IMG/VR virus record: IMGVR_UViG_3300042549_002822 | Location: 1 to 32,011 of that record | DNA length: 32,011 nucleotides | Source of the DNA: a virus | Strand: one strand, 5' to 3' | Part shown: in pieces, positions 7,638-13,571 of the stretch | Position numbering within the stretch: the first letter of the stretch is position 1 | How the letters are laid out: each line of letters starts with the position of its first letter | The notes under the pieces: model-generated | The model's input: only the letters and a program-made list of their open reading frames with translations | The model's database searches: none | What the model was told of the DNA's origin: nothing | Program-made: the position numbers and the translations under genes

Positions 7638-7845
7638 ATGCACCGACATTGAACGCGCCCTGCTGGACGCCCTCCGCGAGGATCTTTTTGCCACCTCGTT
7701 CTATGATCGGGCGGTGGAGGCTGGAGCGCCCGCCGATCTGGCGGCCAAGCTGCACACCTACGCCATGGAGGCCGAGGCTATCCTTGATGCCGCCATGGGC
7801 CGCTACGCTGATGAGATCCTTGACGGGGATAGGGACGCACAATGA
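7630..7845 (+). CDS. Hypothetical early protein, 71 aa
   Basis: It starts MAECTDIERALLDALREDLF at 7630, overlapping the previous gene by 8 bp and with AAGGAGACTG as ribosome site. It is acidic and alpha-helical (EAEAILDAAMGRYADEIL). Unknown function; translationally coupled on both sides. Confidence 0.65.
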   Translation: MAECTDIERALLDALREDLFATSFYDRAVEAGAPADLAAKLHTYAMEAEAILDAAMGRYADEILDGDRDAQ

Positions 7846-8117
7846 AAAAAGAACCAGTCAAAAAGCCCCACCAGCAGTTTGCCGTGCGCGCTGGCAGCCT
7901 CCGCAAGATCATGTCGGGCCAAGAATTCGCTGCAGGCGTGGCCGATGGGCGTATCGGCGTGCCGTGGCCCAAAAGCATCGACATCACATGGGACTATGAG
8001 CGGGGCCGGATGTTCGGCGCCCTCTACCCAAATGTCCCCGTGAAGAATGGGCGGGCTGTCAGCGAAAGGGCGTACCGTCTGTGCGCCTTGGCCGTCATTG
8101 AGAAGGCCATCATATGA
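7842..8117 (+). CDS. Hypothetical early protein, 91 aa
   Basis: The start lies in an ATGA overlap with the previous stop. The N-terminus is Lys-rich (MKKEPVKKPHQQF), followed by a mixed segment with KIMSGQEFAAGVADGRIGVP and SIDITWDYERGRMFG. Basic overall, unlike its acidic neighbours. No domain recognised. Confidence 0.6.
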   Translation: MKKEPVKKPHQQFAVRAGSLRKIMSGQEFAAGVADGRIGVPWPKSIDITWDYERGRMFGALYPNVPVKNGRAVSERAYRLCALAVIEKAII

Positions 8118-8296
8118 CCAGAGAGGCTGACCATGCCACGCTGGTGCGGGCCTTGGCGGCGCCACGGGTGACCGTCGCCGCCATTGCCGACCAGTTCGGC
8201 GTCACTGAGCGCACGGTGTACCGCTGGCTGGCCGGTAGGCACCGGATACCCAAGGCCGTCATCACCATCCTCAACATGGAGCAGACAGATGCTTAA
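8114..8296 (+). CDS. Small helix-turn-helix protein, 60 aa
   Basis: It starts in an ATGA overlap. Residues 19-46 (VTVAAIADQFGVTERTVYRW then LAGRHRIP) are a clear helix-turn-helix of the Cro/resolvase-like type, and little else is present. It could be a regulator of the early promoters or operators. The Ala-Ile-Ala, Gly-Val-Thr and Tyr-Arg-Trp positions fit the usual turn and recognition helix. Its target is not known. Confidence 0.75.
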   Translation: MTREADHATLVRALAAPRVTVAAIADQFGVTERTVYRWLAGRHRIPKAVITILNMEQTDA

Positions 8297-8546
8297 CGAG
8301 AACAATGAGGTTGACCAGCTTGAACTGTTGGAGAACGTCCGCACCCTGCTGGGCGTCATGGCCCTGGCCCATGCCAACTTCGGCGAATTCATGGACTGGC
8401 TGTCAGAATATCTGACGTGCGCTTTGCTTGACCCGGTCGTGACCATTGAGACCATGAGCGCGGACATCGCGTCGGCGCAGCAGGAGATCCACGACCGGAG
8501 CGCCAGCATCTTGGCCCAAATGCCGACCGCGGGAGGCGTCCATTGA
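8289..8546 (+). CDS. Hypothetical early protein, 85 aa
   Basis: It starts MLNENNEVDQLELLENVRTL at 8289, 8 bp inside the HTH gene. It is helical and acidic with a hydrophobic middle (LGVMALAHANFGEFMDWLSE, YLTCALL). Unknown family. Its stop overlaps the TTG start of the next gene. Confidence 0.6.
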   Translation: MLNENNEVDQLELLENVRTLLGVMALAHANFGEFMDWLSEYLTCALLDPVVTIETMSADIASAQQEIHDRSASILAQMPTAGGVH

Positions 8547-8713
8547 CCAAGACCATCGGCGTGGGGTTCGTCAACGACAAGGTGATACTAGTGGTCGAGG
8601 GCATTACCCTGGCCATGACCCCAAAGACGGCCCGGATCTACGCTGATCTGATGGTCCATGCGGCAGACTGGATTGATCCGGTCGTGGTCGAGCCGCCTGA
8701 CGAGCCTGAGTAG
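8543..8713 (+). CDS. Small protein with TTG start, 56 aa
   Basis: The start is TTG at 8543, eight bases after GGGAGG and overlapping the previous stop as TTGA; no ATG fits. The product reads (M)TKTIGVGFVNDKVILVV, then EGITLAMTPKTARIYADLMV and an acidic tail. The pattern of a short beta hairpin followed by one helix resembles the 65-aa protein at 12591-12788. Function unknown. It ends just before the terminator. Confidence 0.6.
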   Translation: MTKTIGVGFVNDKVILVVEGITLAMTPKTARIYADLMVHAADWIDPVVVEPPDEPE

Positions 8714-8728
8714 GCCAGTGGAGGCTTC

Positions 8729-8765
8729 AGAGGGGCGGCCGAGGACTTTCCCGCGCCGCCCCTCT
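8729..8765. terminator. Strong hairpin between convergent operons
   Basis: AGAGGGGCGGC (8729-8739) and GCCGCCCCTCT (8755-8765) form an 11-bp perfect stem around a 15-base loop, followed by CTTTG. It lies in the 72-bp gap between the plus-strand early genes and the minus-strand replication operon, where a bidirectional terminator is expected. Confidence 0.75.
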
Positions 8766-8785
8766 CTTTGCCCTCCAGGGTCATC

Positions 8786-9382
8786 CTAGACCATGCTCTT
8801 GGCACGGGCGGCCAGCGCATCGAACTGGCTGCCCTCCTGCTTGACCAAGGGCGGGCGCATCTTGCGGTATCGCTCAATCACTTCGGTCGGCACGCTGGTC
8901 GGCATCCGGGCCTCTCCACCCTCCAGGTGGGCCTTGGAGAGCGCCCGATAGGCAAGCTGGCAGATCCACCCGGAGAGCAGATCGCCCCAGCCCTCGGCCC
9001 GAGCCTGACGGCCCAGATCGCCCTGCATGAAGCTCTTCGCCCAGGTCTTGCTCTCCTTGTCCAGCCTGACGTGGAGCGGCTCGACGCCCTCCTGCGTCTG
9101 GACGTGCTGCGCCTTGGCGAGGCGCTCGGCCTCCTCCCTGATTTCAGCCACCTTGGGATACCAAGTTTTGGTGCGCCAGAGATTAAGGCAAGCCTTCTCA
9201 ACCAATTCGTATGGAACATCTGCCAGCAGCCTGACGTAATCCTTGAACAGTGCGGCCCACTCGTCCTCCGACCGTTCAGAACGGAAGTGATTTGAATATC
9301 TCGCCAGCAACATCGTCAGCTTCTTCGACGAGTATTCGTTTGGCGGCGCGTTGCGCGGCACTAAGCTGTTCTTTCCGGTCAT
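8786..9382 (-). CDS. Replication-region protein, 198 aa, possible helicase loader-type partner
   Basis: The start MTGKNSLVPRNAPPNEYSSK at 9382 is chosen because GGAGGGACGCT precedes it; an earlier ATG at 9433 has no good site. Readable parts are EDEWAALFKDYVRLLADVPY and KACLNLWRTKTWYPKVAEIR, a pattern seen in phage proteins next to DUF1376 or O-like initiators. No Walker motif is present, so it is not an ATPase loader of the DnaC type. It overlaps the initiator by 107 bp in another frame. A role as accessory replication protein is inferred from position only. Confidence 0.65.
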   Translation of the reverse strand: MTGKNSLVPRNAPPNEYSSKKLTMLLARYSNHFRSERSEDEWAALFKDYVRLLADVPYELVEKACLNLWRTKTWYPKVAEIREEAERLAKAQHVQTQEGVEPLHVRLDKESKTWAKSFMQGDLGRQARAEGWGDLLSGWICQLAYRALSKAHLEGGEARMPTSVPTEVIERYRKMRPPLVKQEGSQFDALAARAKSMV

Positions 9383-10112
9383 AGCGTCCCTCCAAGATTT
9401 TCGTAAAGTTTGCTTCTTTGCAGACGAAGTCAAAGTCGGCTCGCCACCCGCGGTCGTTTGAGCCGGTCAGGAACGGGCTCTCCCGGACCCTGTCAATCAG
9501 ATGCGCCCAACCCTCCAAGCCCCCGACATCAGCAAGCCTGGCGCGCAGGGTCCGCCTCCTAGGCTCCGTCATGCGCTGGACCACTGACAACCCAGTGTCC
9601 AGAGCCATGCCGTTCCAAGCGCCGATGGCAGCGTCCAGGCTGTCCTTATTCGGGGTTACCCCTTTAGGGGTAATAGCTATACTTGTATCTGTATCTGTAT
9701 CTGTATCTGTATAGCTGGGCGTACGCTCTGCGTCCGCTGGGCATTCGCTTGGCGTTCGTTGAGCGTTCGTTGAGCGTTCGCTGGGCGTCCGCCTAGCGTT
9801 CGCTAGGGCTGACTCCTTTGCTTTCAATGACTTATCACGCACGCGCTGCAATTCATGCTCGACGCGACCGTGGACAAGGTCCGCACCGGCTATAACGAAG
9901 AAGCCTTGCAGACTTTGCCATACCACATCGAACTCACGCTTGTTGAGGCGCGTTATTCGGGCCAACTTGACGGTGTCTGCCGGCAGGGCTTTTCCGCGCT
10001 GCCAGTAGGTCATGATCAGCAAAAGGTACGCCCCGTGCTCCCTGGTGGTCAGGTGCGCGGTGTCGGCCATGTAGTCAGCCACAAAGAGCGGCATGTATGG
10101 TAGCGCGGCCAT
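9276..10112 (-). CDS. DUF1376-type replication initiator (O/YdaU-like), 278 aa
   Basis: The start MAALPYMPLFVADYMADTAH at 10112, six bases after GGAGA, gives the classic DUF1376 N-terminus. HLTTREHGAYLLLIMTYW and the RITRLNKREFDVVW segment follow; this winged-helix region binds DNA in O-like initiators. Residues about 100-150 are a repetitive linker (RTPSE-type units then a run of Asp-Thr). The C-terminal half (GWAHLIDRVRESPFLTG, WRADFDFVCKEANFTKILEG) is the usual phage initiator tail with helicase-recruiting role. The linker DNA holds the tandem repeats and inverted repeat listed separately, as in lambda O where the origin lies inside the gene. Confidence 0.85.
   Translation of the reverse strand: MAALPYMPLFVADYMADTAHLTTREHGAYLLLIMTYWQRGKALPADTVKLARITRLNKREFDVVWQSLQGFFVIAGADLVHGRVEHELQRVRDKSLKAKESALANARRTPSERSTNAQRTPSECPADAERTPSYTDTDTDTDTSIAITPKGVTPNKDSLDAAIGAWNGMALDTGLSVVQRMTEPRRRTLRARLADVGGLEGWAHLIDRVRESPFLTGSNDRGWRADFDFVCKEANFTKILEGRYDRKEQLSAAQRAAKRILVEEADDVAGEIFKSLPF
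9656..9673. repeat. Perfect inverted repeat beside the tandem repeats
   Basis: TTACCCC TTTA GGGGTAA has 7-bp arms and a 4-base loop. An alternative fold uses GGGG TTA CCCC at 9652-9662. It lies 11 bp from the hexanucleotide repeat. Confidence 0.75.
9684..9713. repeat. Hexanucleotide repeat (TGTATC)4 plus one imperfect unit
   Basis: Four perfect TGTATC units and a fifth ending in A. On the minus strand it encodes the Asp-Thr run of the initiator linker. It is the AT-rich patch of this gene, flanked by the inverted repeat and the 11-bp repeats. Confidence 0.9.
9719..9806. repeat. Eight tandem 11-bp repeats, candidate iterons
   Basis: Eight contiguous units of exactly 11 bp, consensus GCGTTCGCTGR, without gaps. 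Units 4 and 5 are identical. The others differ at one to four bases. Eleven is not a multiple of three, so the protein repeats every 11 residues (RTPSE recurring). Near-helical spacing would place all units on one face of the DNA. Likely initiator binding sites of a phage origin; this is inference. Confidence 0.8.
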
Positions 10113-10148
10113 TCGGATCTCCATCACAATAATTCCATGCCGCAGAGG

Positions 10149-10170
10149 GGCCGGGGCCGAAGCCCCGACC
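10149..10170 (-). other. Intercistronic UUCG hairpin 3
   Basis: On the minus strand, GGTCGGGGC TTCG GCCCCGGCC forms a 9-bp stem with one wobble pair. It lies between the stop of the ParB-like gene and the start of the initiator. No T tract follows. Confidence 0.65.
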
Positions 10171-10179
10171 GTTCGCCCA

Positions 10180-11034
10180 TCACTGCGCCAGCGGGAACGG
10201 CTGACCCTGCGACCACTTGGCCCGCCGCTTCTGGCCCTTGCGCCACGCGAGGAAGGTATTGACCACGTCGGCGCTCAGTCCGAACTGCCCCTCTTCGCTG
10301 TTGGCATACTTGCGCCCGATCAGCGCCTCGCGCATCACCCGGATGGGGCTGTCCCATCCTAGACCGATACCGTCCACCAGTCGGTCCACCATCTCAATGG
10401 TCGCAGTTTCGTTTTGCAGCAAACAGAAATACAGCCCGCACGCGATTGCCGAGGGGCTGCCGCCCAGCTTCTTGATCCTGCTGACCTGACGGCAAGCCTC
10501 CACAAGCATCGGGCGGCGCTCGACCATCTCCAGGATCTCCTGATGGGAGAAGCGCCTGGCGCGCTTGACGGTTGAGCCGACAATCACGGTCTCCACGCGA
10601 CCCGCAGTGGCGGCCAGCAGGGTCGCCATGGGCAGGCCATGATACCGAAGCACGTCGCCCGCGGTCCTTGCGCTGCCGCTGTCCAGTGTCGGGTAGGCAT
10701 CAGCCGTCTGCCCGAAAGAGACGCTCATGGGCACCTCGCAGCCGCTGGCGATCACAGCCGTCAACCTGTGCTGGCCGTTGTCCAGATACCCTTCACAAGT
10801 AAACGAGATGCCCTGGGCGGTGACGCGCCACTCGCCGTTCTGCATGGCCTGGACATAGGCGTCGATCTTCGCCGTGCGAATAGTGCGATTGCCCGGCAAG
10901 TTGCACTCAAGCATTGCCTCGGCAATTTCCGGCGTAATCATGATCGGGCTAGGAAGATTGAAGAATTCTCTCTTCCCACGGGAAATCATGTTGTTCAGCC
11001 ACACTTTTGGCTCCTGATTAACGCGAACAATCAT
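10180..11034 (-). CDS. ParB/Srx-like domain protein, 284 aa
   Basis: The start at 11034 follows AGGAGAATTGAG and is one base after the upstream stop; earlier in-frame codons lack a site. The N-terminal third holds ITPEIAEAMLECN, YVQAMQNGEWRVTAQG and YLDNGQHRLTAVIASG (residues 83-98). The last is the nucleotide-binding motif of the ParB/sulfiredoxin superfamily found in many phage proteins of unclear role. The C-terminal two thirds are helical, ending in a basic segment (AWRKGQKRRAKW). It may bind or nick DNA, or use CTP as true ParB does; neither is shown. It lies directly upstream of the initiator in the same operon. Confidence 0.75.
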   Translation of the reverse strand: MIVRVNQEPKVWLNNMISRGKREFFNLPSPIMITPEIAEAMLECNLPGNRTIRTAKIDAYVQAMQNGEWRVTAQGISFTCEGYLDNGQHRLTAVIASGCEVPMSVSFGQTADAYPTLDSGSARTAGDVLRYHGLPMATLLAATAGRVETVIVGSTVKRARRFSHQEILEMVERRPMLVEACRQVSRIKKLGGSPSAIACGLYFCLLQNETATIEMVDRLVDGIGLGWDSPIRVMREALIGRKYANSEEGQFGLSADVVNTFLAWRKGQKRRAKWSQGQPFPLAQ

Positions 11035-11035
11035 C

Positions 11036-11380
11036 TCAATTCTCCTCATGTCTGAGCTTTGCCAATGCCGGGGATCGGCTGGCAAGTTCATTGGCGATCT
11101 TCAAAGGGTCAATGAATTGCAGCATGGCGAACGACTTCTCGCCGAGCCGGTGCTGCTGGTCGTGGTGGTAGTGGCACAGGGGGATGACGTAGTGGTCTGA
11201 TGGCTTCACCGCCATCCCGCCGTCCGTGCCAAGCCTGACGTGGGCAGCTTCAATGCCACCCTGGCACTGGTCGCTATCCACAGCACAGATGTGGCCCCTG
11301 ACCCATTGGAGGTGGGCTGGAGACCTAAGCTGGGCTGGCTTCCTGATGCCAGCCTTGGGCGCCTTGCGACGGGAAATCAT
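11036..11380 (-). CDS. HNH-type nuclease, 114 aa
   Basis: The short protein has the pattern VRGHICAVDSDQCQGGIEAA followed by HVRLGT, then PSDHYVIPLCHYHH and a later His. Cys32, Cys39, Cys69 and His72 look like zinc ligands, and the EAAH histidine would be catalytic. Such proteins in phage replication regions are related to the DUF968/NinG type and are thought to act on recombination or replication intermediates. Its start overlaps the upstream stop (ATGA), and the ParB-like gene starts immediately after it. Confidence 0.8.
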   Translation of the reverse strand: MISRRKAPKAGIRKPAQLRSPAHLQWVRGHICAVDSDQCQGGIEAAHVRLGTDGGMAVKPSDHYVIPLCHYHHDQQHRLGEKSFAMLQFIDPLKIANELASRSPALAKLRHEEN

Positions 11381-11868
11381 GCTGCAATCCTCCGCTCGGC
11401 TCGAGCTTTCAAGTCCTCCAGGGTGATGACTTCCTTGCCCACGACATAATCGCCCGTGAGATCAGTCTTGGCCTCGCTAATGCGTTCTGCGTAGCAGACA
11501 ATCCCCCGAGCCCGCAGCGCCATCATGGCGCGGTTGGCAACCTCTGGCACAAGCTTGGATGCCGGGGGGCGAGGAGCTTTCTGCTCCCGCTTGGGGGCAT
11601 TCTCTTTGCAGTGCGCGGCGGTCTTCTGGCCCGTCGCCATGATCGTGATCACCCGGCACGGCCCGACTTTCTCAGACGAGATCTTGCCGTCGCGCGATAA
11701 TGCCAAGATGCATCTGGCAAACGAACTTTTGGACAGCCCAATACGCGCGGCCAGCGTCCTGTCTGTCGGGCAGCGTTCGTGCGCTGCGGCAATCTCAGAC
11801 ACCAAGGCAAAGACCTTCCTTCGGTTATCTGCAAGCTGCTTGATCTGGGCAGCAGATCGTTTTTGCAT
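11377..11868 (-). CDS. Winged helix-turn-helix regulator-like protein, 163 aa
   Basis: The start follows a perfect AAGGAGGTGACTG. The N-terminal half has a helical lead, then CPTDRTLAARIGLSKSSFAR, LALSRDGKISSEKVGP and RVITI. This is a winged HTH with recognition helix around residues 45-54 and a beta wing. The C-terminal part is basic (APKREQKAPRPPASK) and ends in charged helices. As first gene of the minus-strand replication operon, facing the promoter at 11953, it is a good candidate for an autoregulator of the divergent region or a DNA-binding replication factor. Confidence 0.7.
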   Translation of the reverse strand: MQKRSAAQIKQLADNRRKVFALVSEIAAAHERCPTDRTLAARIGLSKSSFARCILALSRDGKISSEKVGPCRVITIMATGQKTAAHCKENAPKREQKAPRPPASKLVPEVANRAMMALRARGIVCYAERISEAKTDLTGDYVVGKEVITLEDLKARAERRIAA

Positions 11869-11934
11869 CAGTCACCTCCTTGCTGATGACCCACCCTGCC
11901 ATCACTGCCGGGAGAGGTGCAAGATTTTTTTTAA

Positions 11935-11982
11935 GAAAAATGATTTTTGTCGTTGACCGTCCGTGATTGTCTGCGGTAATCT
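11935..11982 (+). promoter_or_regulatory. Early promoter, copy 3, with upstream palindrome
   Basis: TTGACC (11953-11958), 18 bp, TAATCT (11977-11982). GAAAAATGA begins 18 bp before the -35, as it begins 19 bp before the -35 at promoter copy 1. The spacer again carries CC then ATTG. AAAAATGATTTTT at 11936-11948 is a perfect 6-bp-arm palindrome overlapping the upstream element and could be an operator. The promoter would drive the recombination genes. Confidence 0.65.
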
Positions 11983-12009
11983 TTTTTCAGTTGGACGGGA
12001 GATATGAAA

Positions 12010-12297
12010 ATGGCACGCGAGACAACAGATACCCAGCTTGGAAGCTTCTTCGACACAGCCGAGGTCATGCTCGACCTGGAGTTCATGAAGTTTCGCGTGA
12101 CATACCGCGAGCGGCCAGAGCGCGATTACGACGGCAGCCGGTACACCTACGTTGAGGTGAGCCAGGTCTATGTAGGTACGACCAATGTGCCGCTCGCGGA
12201 AACCTTCGTGATCAACGACGAAGAATATGAGCCCCACAACTACCAGAGCATCTGGGAAGCGGCGCAGTGCGCTGCGGAGTGCCACGCGGGGCGTTGA
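12010..12297 (+). CDS. Hypothetical protein, 95 aa
   Basis: Two ATGs occur at 12004 and 12010. The second is preferred because GGGAG lies eight bases before it and only two to three before the first. The protein begins MARETTDTQLGSFFDTAEVM and has a beta pattern in the middle (FMKFRVTYRERP, YTYVEVSQVYVG) with an acidic tail. No known family. It is first behind promoter copy 3, and its stop codon sits in the loop of a GC hairpin. Confidence 0.65.
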   Translation: MARETTDTQLGSFFDTAEVMLDLEFMKFRVTYRERPERDYDGSRYTYVEVSQVYVGTTNVPLAETFVINDEEYEPHNYQSIWEAAQCAAECHAGR

Positions 12298-12304
12298 GCC
12301 CCGC
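12286..12304 (+). other. Intercistronic hairpin 4
   Basis: GCGGGGC GTTGA GCCCCGC forms a 7-bp perfect stem, with the TGA stop of the upstream gene inside the loop. It ends seven bases before the GGGAGG site of the gapR-like gene. Confidence 0.65.
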
Positions 12305-12318
12305 ACAGGGAGGCCACA

Positions 12319-12588
12319 ATGGAAGATCAGAGGAGTTATGACGTGACACAGGGCATTGCTGCAGAGCAGCTTCAGGGCATCATCTTCCGCATTGAGAACT
12401 TTGAGGAGCGGAAGGCTGAAATTGCCGGGTACATCCGCGACGTTTACGCCGAAGCTAAGGGCGATGGCTTTGACGCCAAGATCCTGCGCCAGATCATCCG
12501 CCTGCGGAAGCTCGACAAGGCCGAGCGTCAGGAGCAGGAGGCCCTGCTGGATCTGTACACACACGCCCTCGGAATGCGGGAGGAATAA
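12319..12588 (+). CDS. gapR: GapR-like nucleoid protein (DUF2312)
   Basis: The 89-aa protein matches the length and sequence pattern of alphaproteobacterial GapR: EQLQGIIFRIENFEERKAEI, IRDVYAEAKGDGFDAKILRQ, IIRLRKLDKAERQEQEALLD and LYTHALG. GapR is a coiled-coil protein that encircles overtwisted DNA ahead of forks and RNA polymerase and supports topoisomerase action; it is essential or important in Caulobacter. A phage copy in a recombination/replication operon could manage supercoiling of phage DNA or compete with host GapR. GGGAGG precedes the ATG. The host range implied is Alphaproteobacteria. Confidence 0.92.
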   Translation: MEDQRSYDVTQGIAAEQLQGIIFRIENFEERKAEIAGYIRDVYAEAKGDGFDAKILRQIIRLRKLDKAERQEQEALLDLYTHALGMREE

Positions 12589-12590
12589 TC

Positions 12591-12788
12591 ATGTCTTACG
12601 TTAACATTTCGGTGATTAACGACGATGCGGTGACGGTTCAAAAGCACCCGTCCGACAATAGCGTTGTGATCCGGTTCGGTTGGCCGACCTATGTGTCGCT
12701 GACCCGCGATGAAGCCCTCAAGCTGGCTGCGGACCTGACCGCGCTGTGCGCCCCGGTCGAAGCCGTTGCTGAAGAGGCAGCAGAGTGA
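12591..12788 (+). CDS. Small hypothetical protein, 65 aa
   Basis: It starts after GGGAGGAATAATC, which lies in the end of the gapR-like gene. The sequence has two or three strands (MSYVNISVINDDAVTVQ, NSVVIRFGWPTYVSL) followed by one helix (TRDEALKLAADLTAL) and an acidic tail. The fold pattern resembles the 56-aa protein at 8543-8713. Function unknown. Its stop overlaps the GTG start of the exonuclease gene. Confidence 0.65.
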   Translation: MSYVNISVINDDAVTVQKHPSDNSVVIRFGWPTYVSLTRDEALKLAADLTALCAPVEAVAEEAAE

Positions 12789-13570
12789 CCCCCATGGAAC
12801 TGGAGCGCCGGCGCAGTAGCGTCGGTGCTTCAGACGCCACGATAATCATGACCGGCACGCCTGAAGAGGTTTTCACTCTCTGGGGGGTCAAAACCGGACG
12901 GAAGCCGTATAGCGATCTGTCCGACGTGTTGCCGGTGCAAATAGGGATCGCCACCGAGAGCCTCAATTTGGATTTTGCACAGCGCAAACTGGGGATGACT
13001 ATCACTCGCAGCGTGGGCGTTCAGACGCATCCTGATACTCCGTGGCTGACGGCCACGCCTGATGGCTGGCTGATGGACGAGCGGTGCCCGGTGGAAGCCA
13101 AGCACGTCAACCAATTTAGCAAAATTGACGATGTCGTGGCGAAATACGCGGCGCAGATCCACGTCCAGATGATGGTGACAGACGCCCATCAAGCCTACCT
13201 GTCGGTGATCATTGGGACCATGACCCATGAGATCAGGCGGGTCCATTTTGACTGGGCGTACGCTGCCGAAGTCCGCGACCGCTGCGAGACGTTCTGGCGG
13301 TACGTCCAGACAGACACCCCACCTCTAGGCTGGGCACCGGCTGGCCCGCCGGTTGAGTACACAACCATGCGGACAGTTTCCATGCAGGGACACAATGAGT
13401 GGGCCGTTGCAGCCGACGATTGGCTGGGCACCCGGCTTTCAGTGGCTTTGCATGATGCGGCCAAGGCCACGATAAAGGGGCTGGTCGAGGCTGATGTCCG
13501 CAAAGCCGAGGGCCACGGTATTACGGTAACCCGCGCTAAGAACGGCGCGATCACGATCAAGGAGGCATGA
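12785..13570 (+). CDS. YqaJ-like recombination exonuclease, 261 aa
   Basis: The GTG start at 12785 overlaps the previous stop (GTGA) with GAGG upstream; an ATG at 12794 is an alternative. Motifs of the lambda-exonuclease/YqaJ family are in order: SSVGASDA near the start, GIATESLNLDFA (Glu58), LTATPDGWL (Asp93), CPVEAKHV (Glu104, Lys106) and YAAQIHVQMMV (Gln124). These are the PD-(D/E)XK metal site and the family glutamine. It would resect double-stranded ends so that the ERF protein encoded next can anneal the single strands. Confidence 0.88.
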   Translation: MTPMELERRRSSVGASDATIIMTGTPEEVFTLWGVKTGRKPYSDLSDVLPVQIGIATESLNLDFAQRKLGMTITRSVGVQTHPDTPWLTATPDGWLMDERCPVEAKHVNQFSKIDDVVAKYAAQIHVQMMVTDAHQAYLSVIIGTMTHEIRRVHFDWAYAAEVRDRCETFWRYVQTDTPPLGWAPAGPPVEYTTMRTVSMQGHNEWAVAADDWLGTRLSVALHDAAKATIKGLVEADVRKAEGHGITVTRAKNGAITIKEA

Positions 13571-13571
13571 C

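Noticed and set aside
7188-7694. 168-aa minus-strand open frame in the early region
   Set aside because: It is antisense to three coupled plus-strand genes and Arg-rich, a typical GC-rich shadow.
9684-9806. Tandem repeats as a CRISPR array
   Set aside because: Units are 6 and 11 bp with no spacers, and they lie in frame within the initiator gene.
11900-11930. Minus-strand promoter TTGCAC with CAGGGT for the wHTH operon
   Set aside because: The -10 match is poor; a promoter is expected here but none can be supported from sequence alone.
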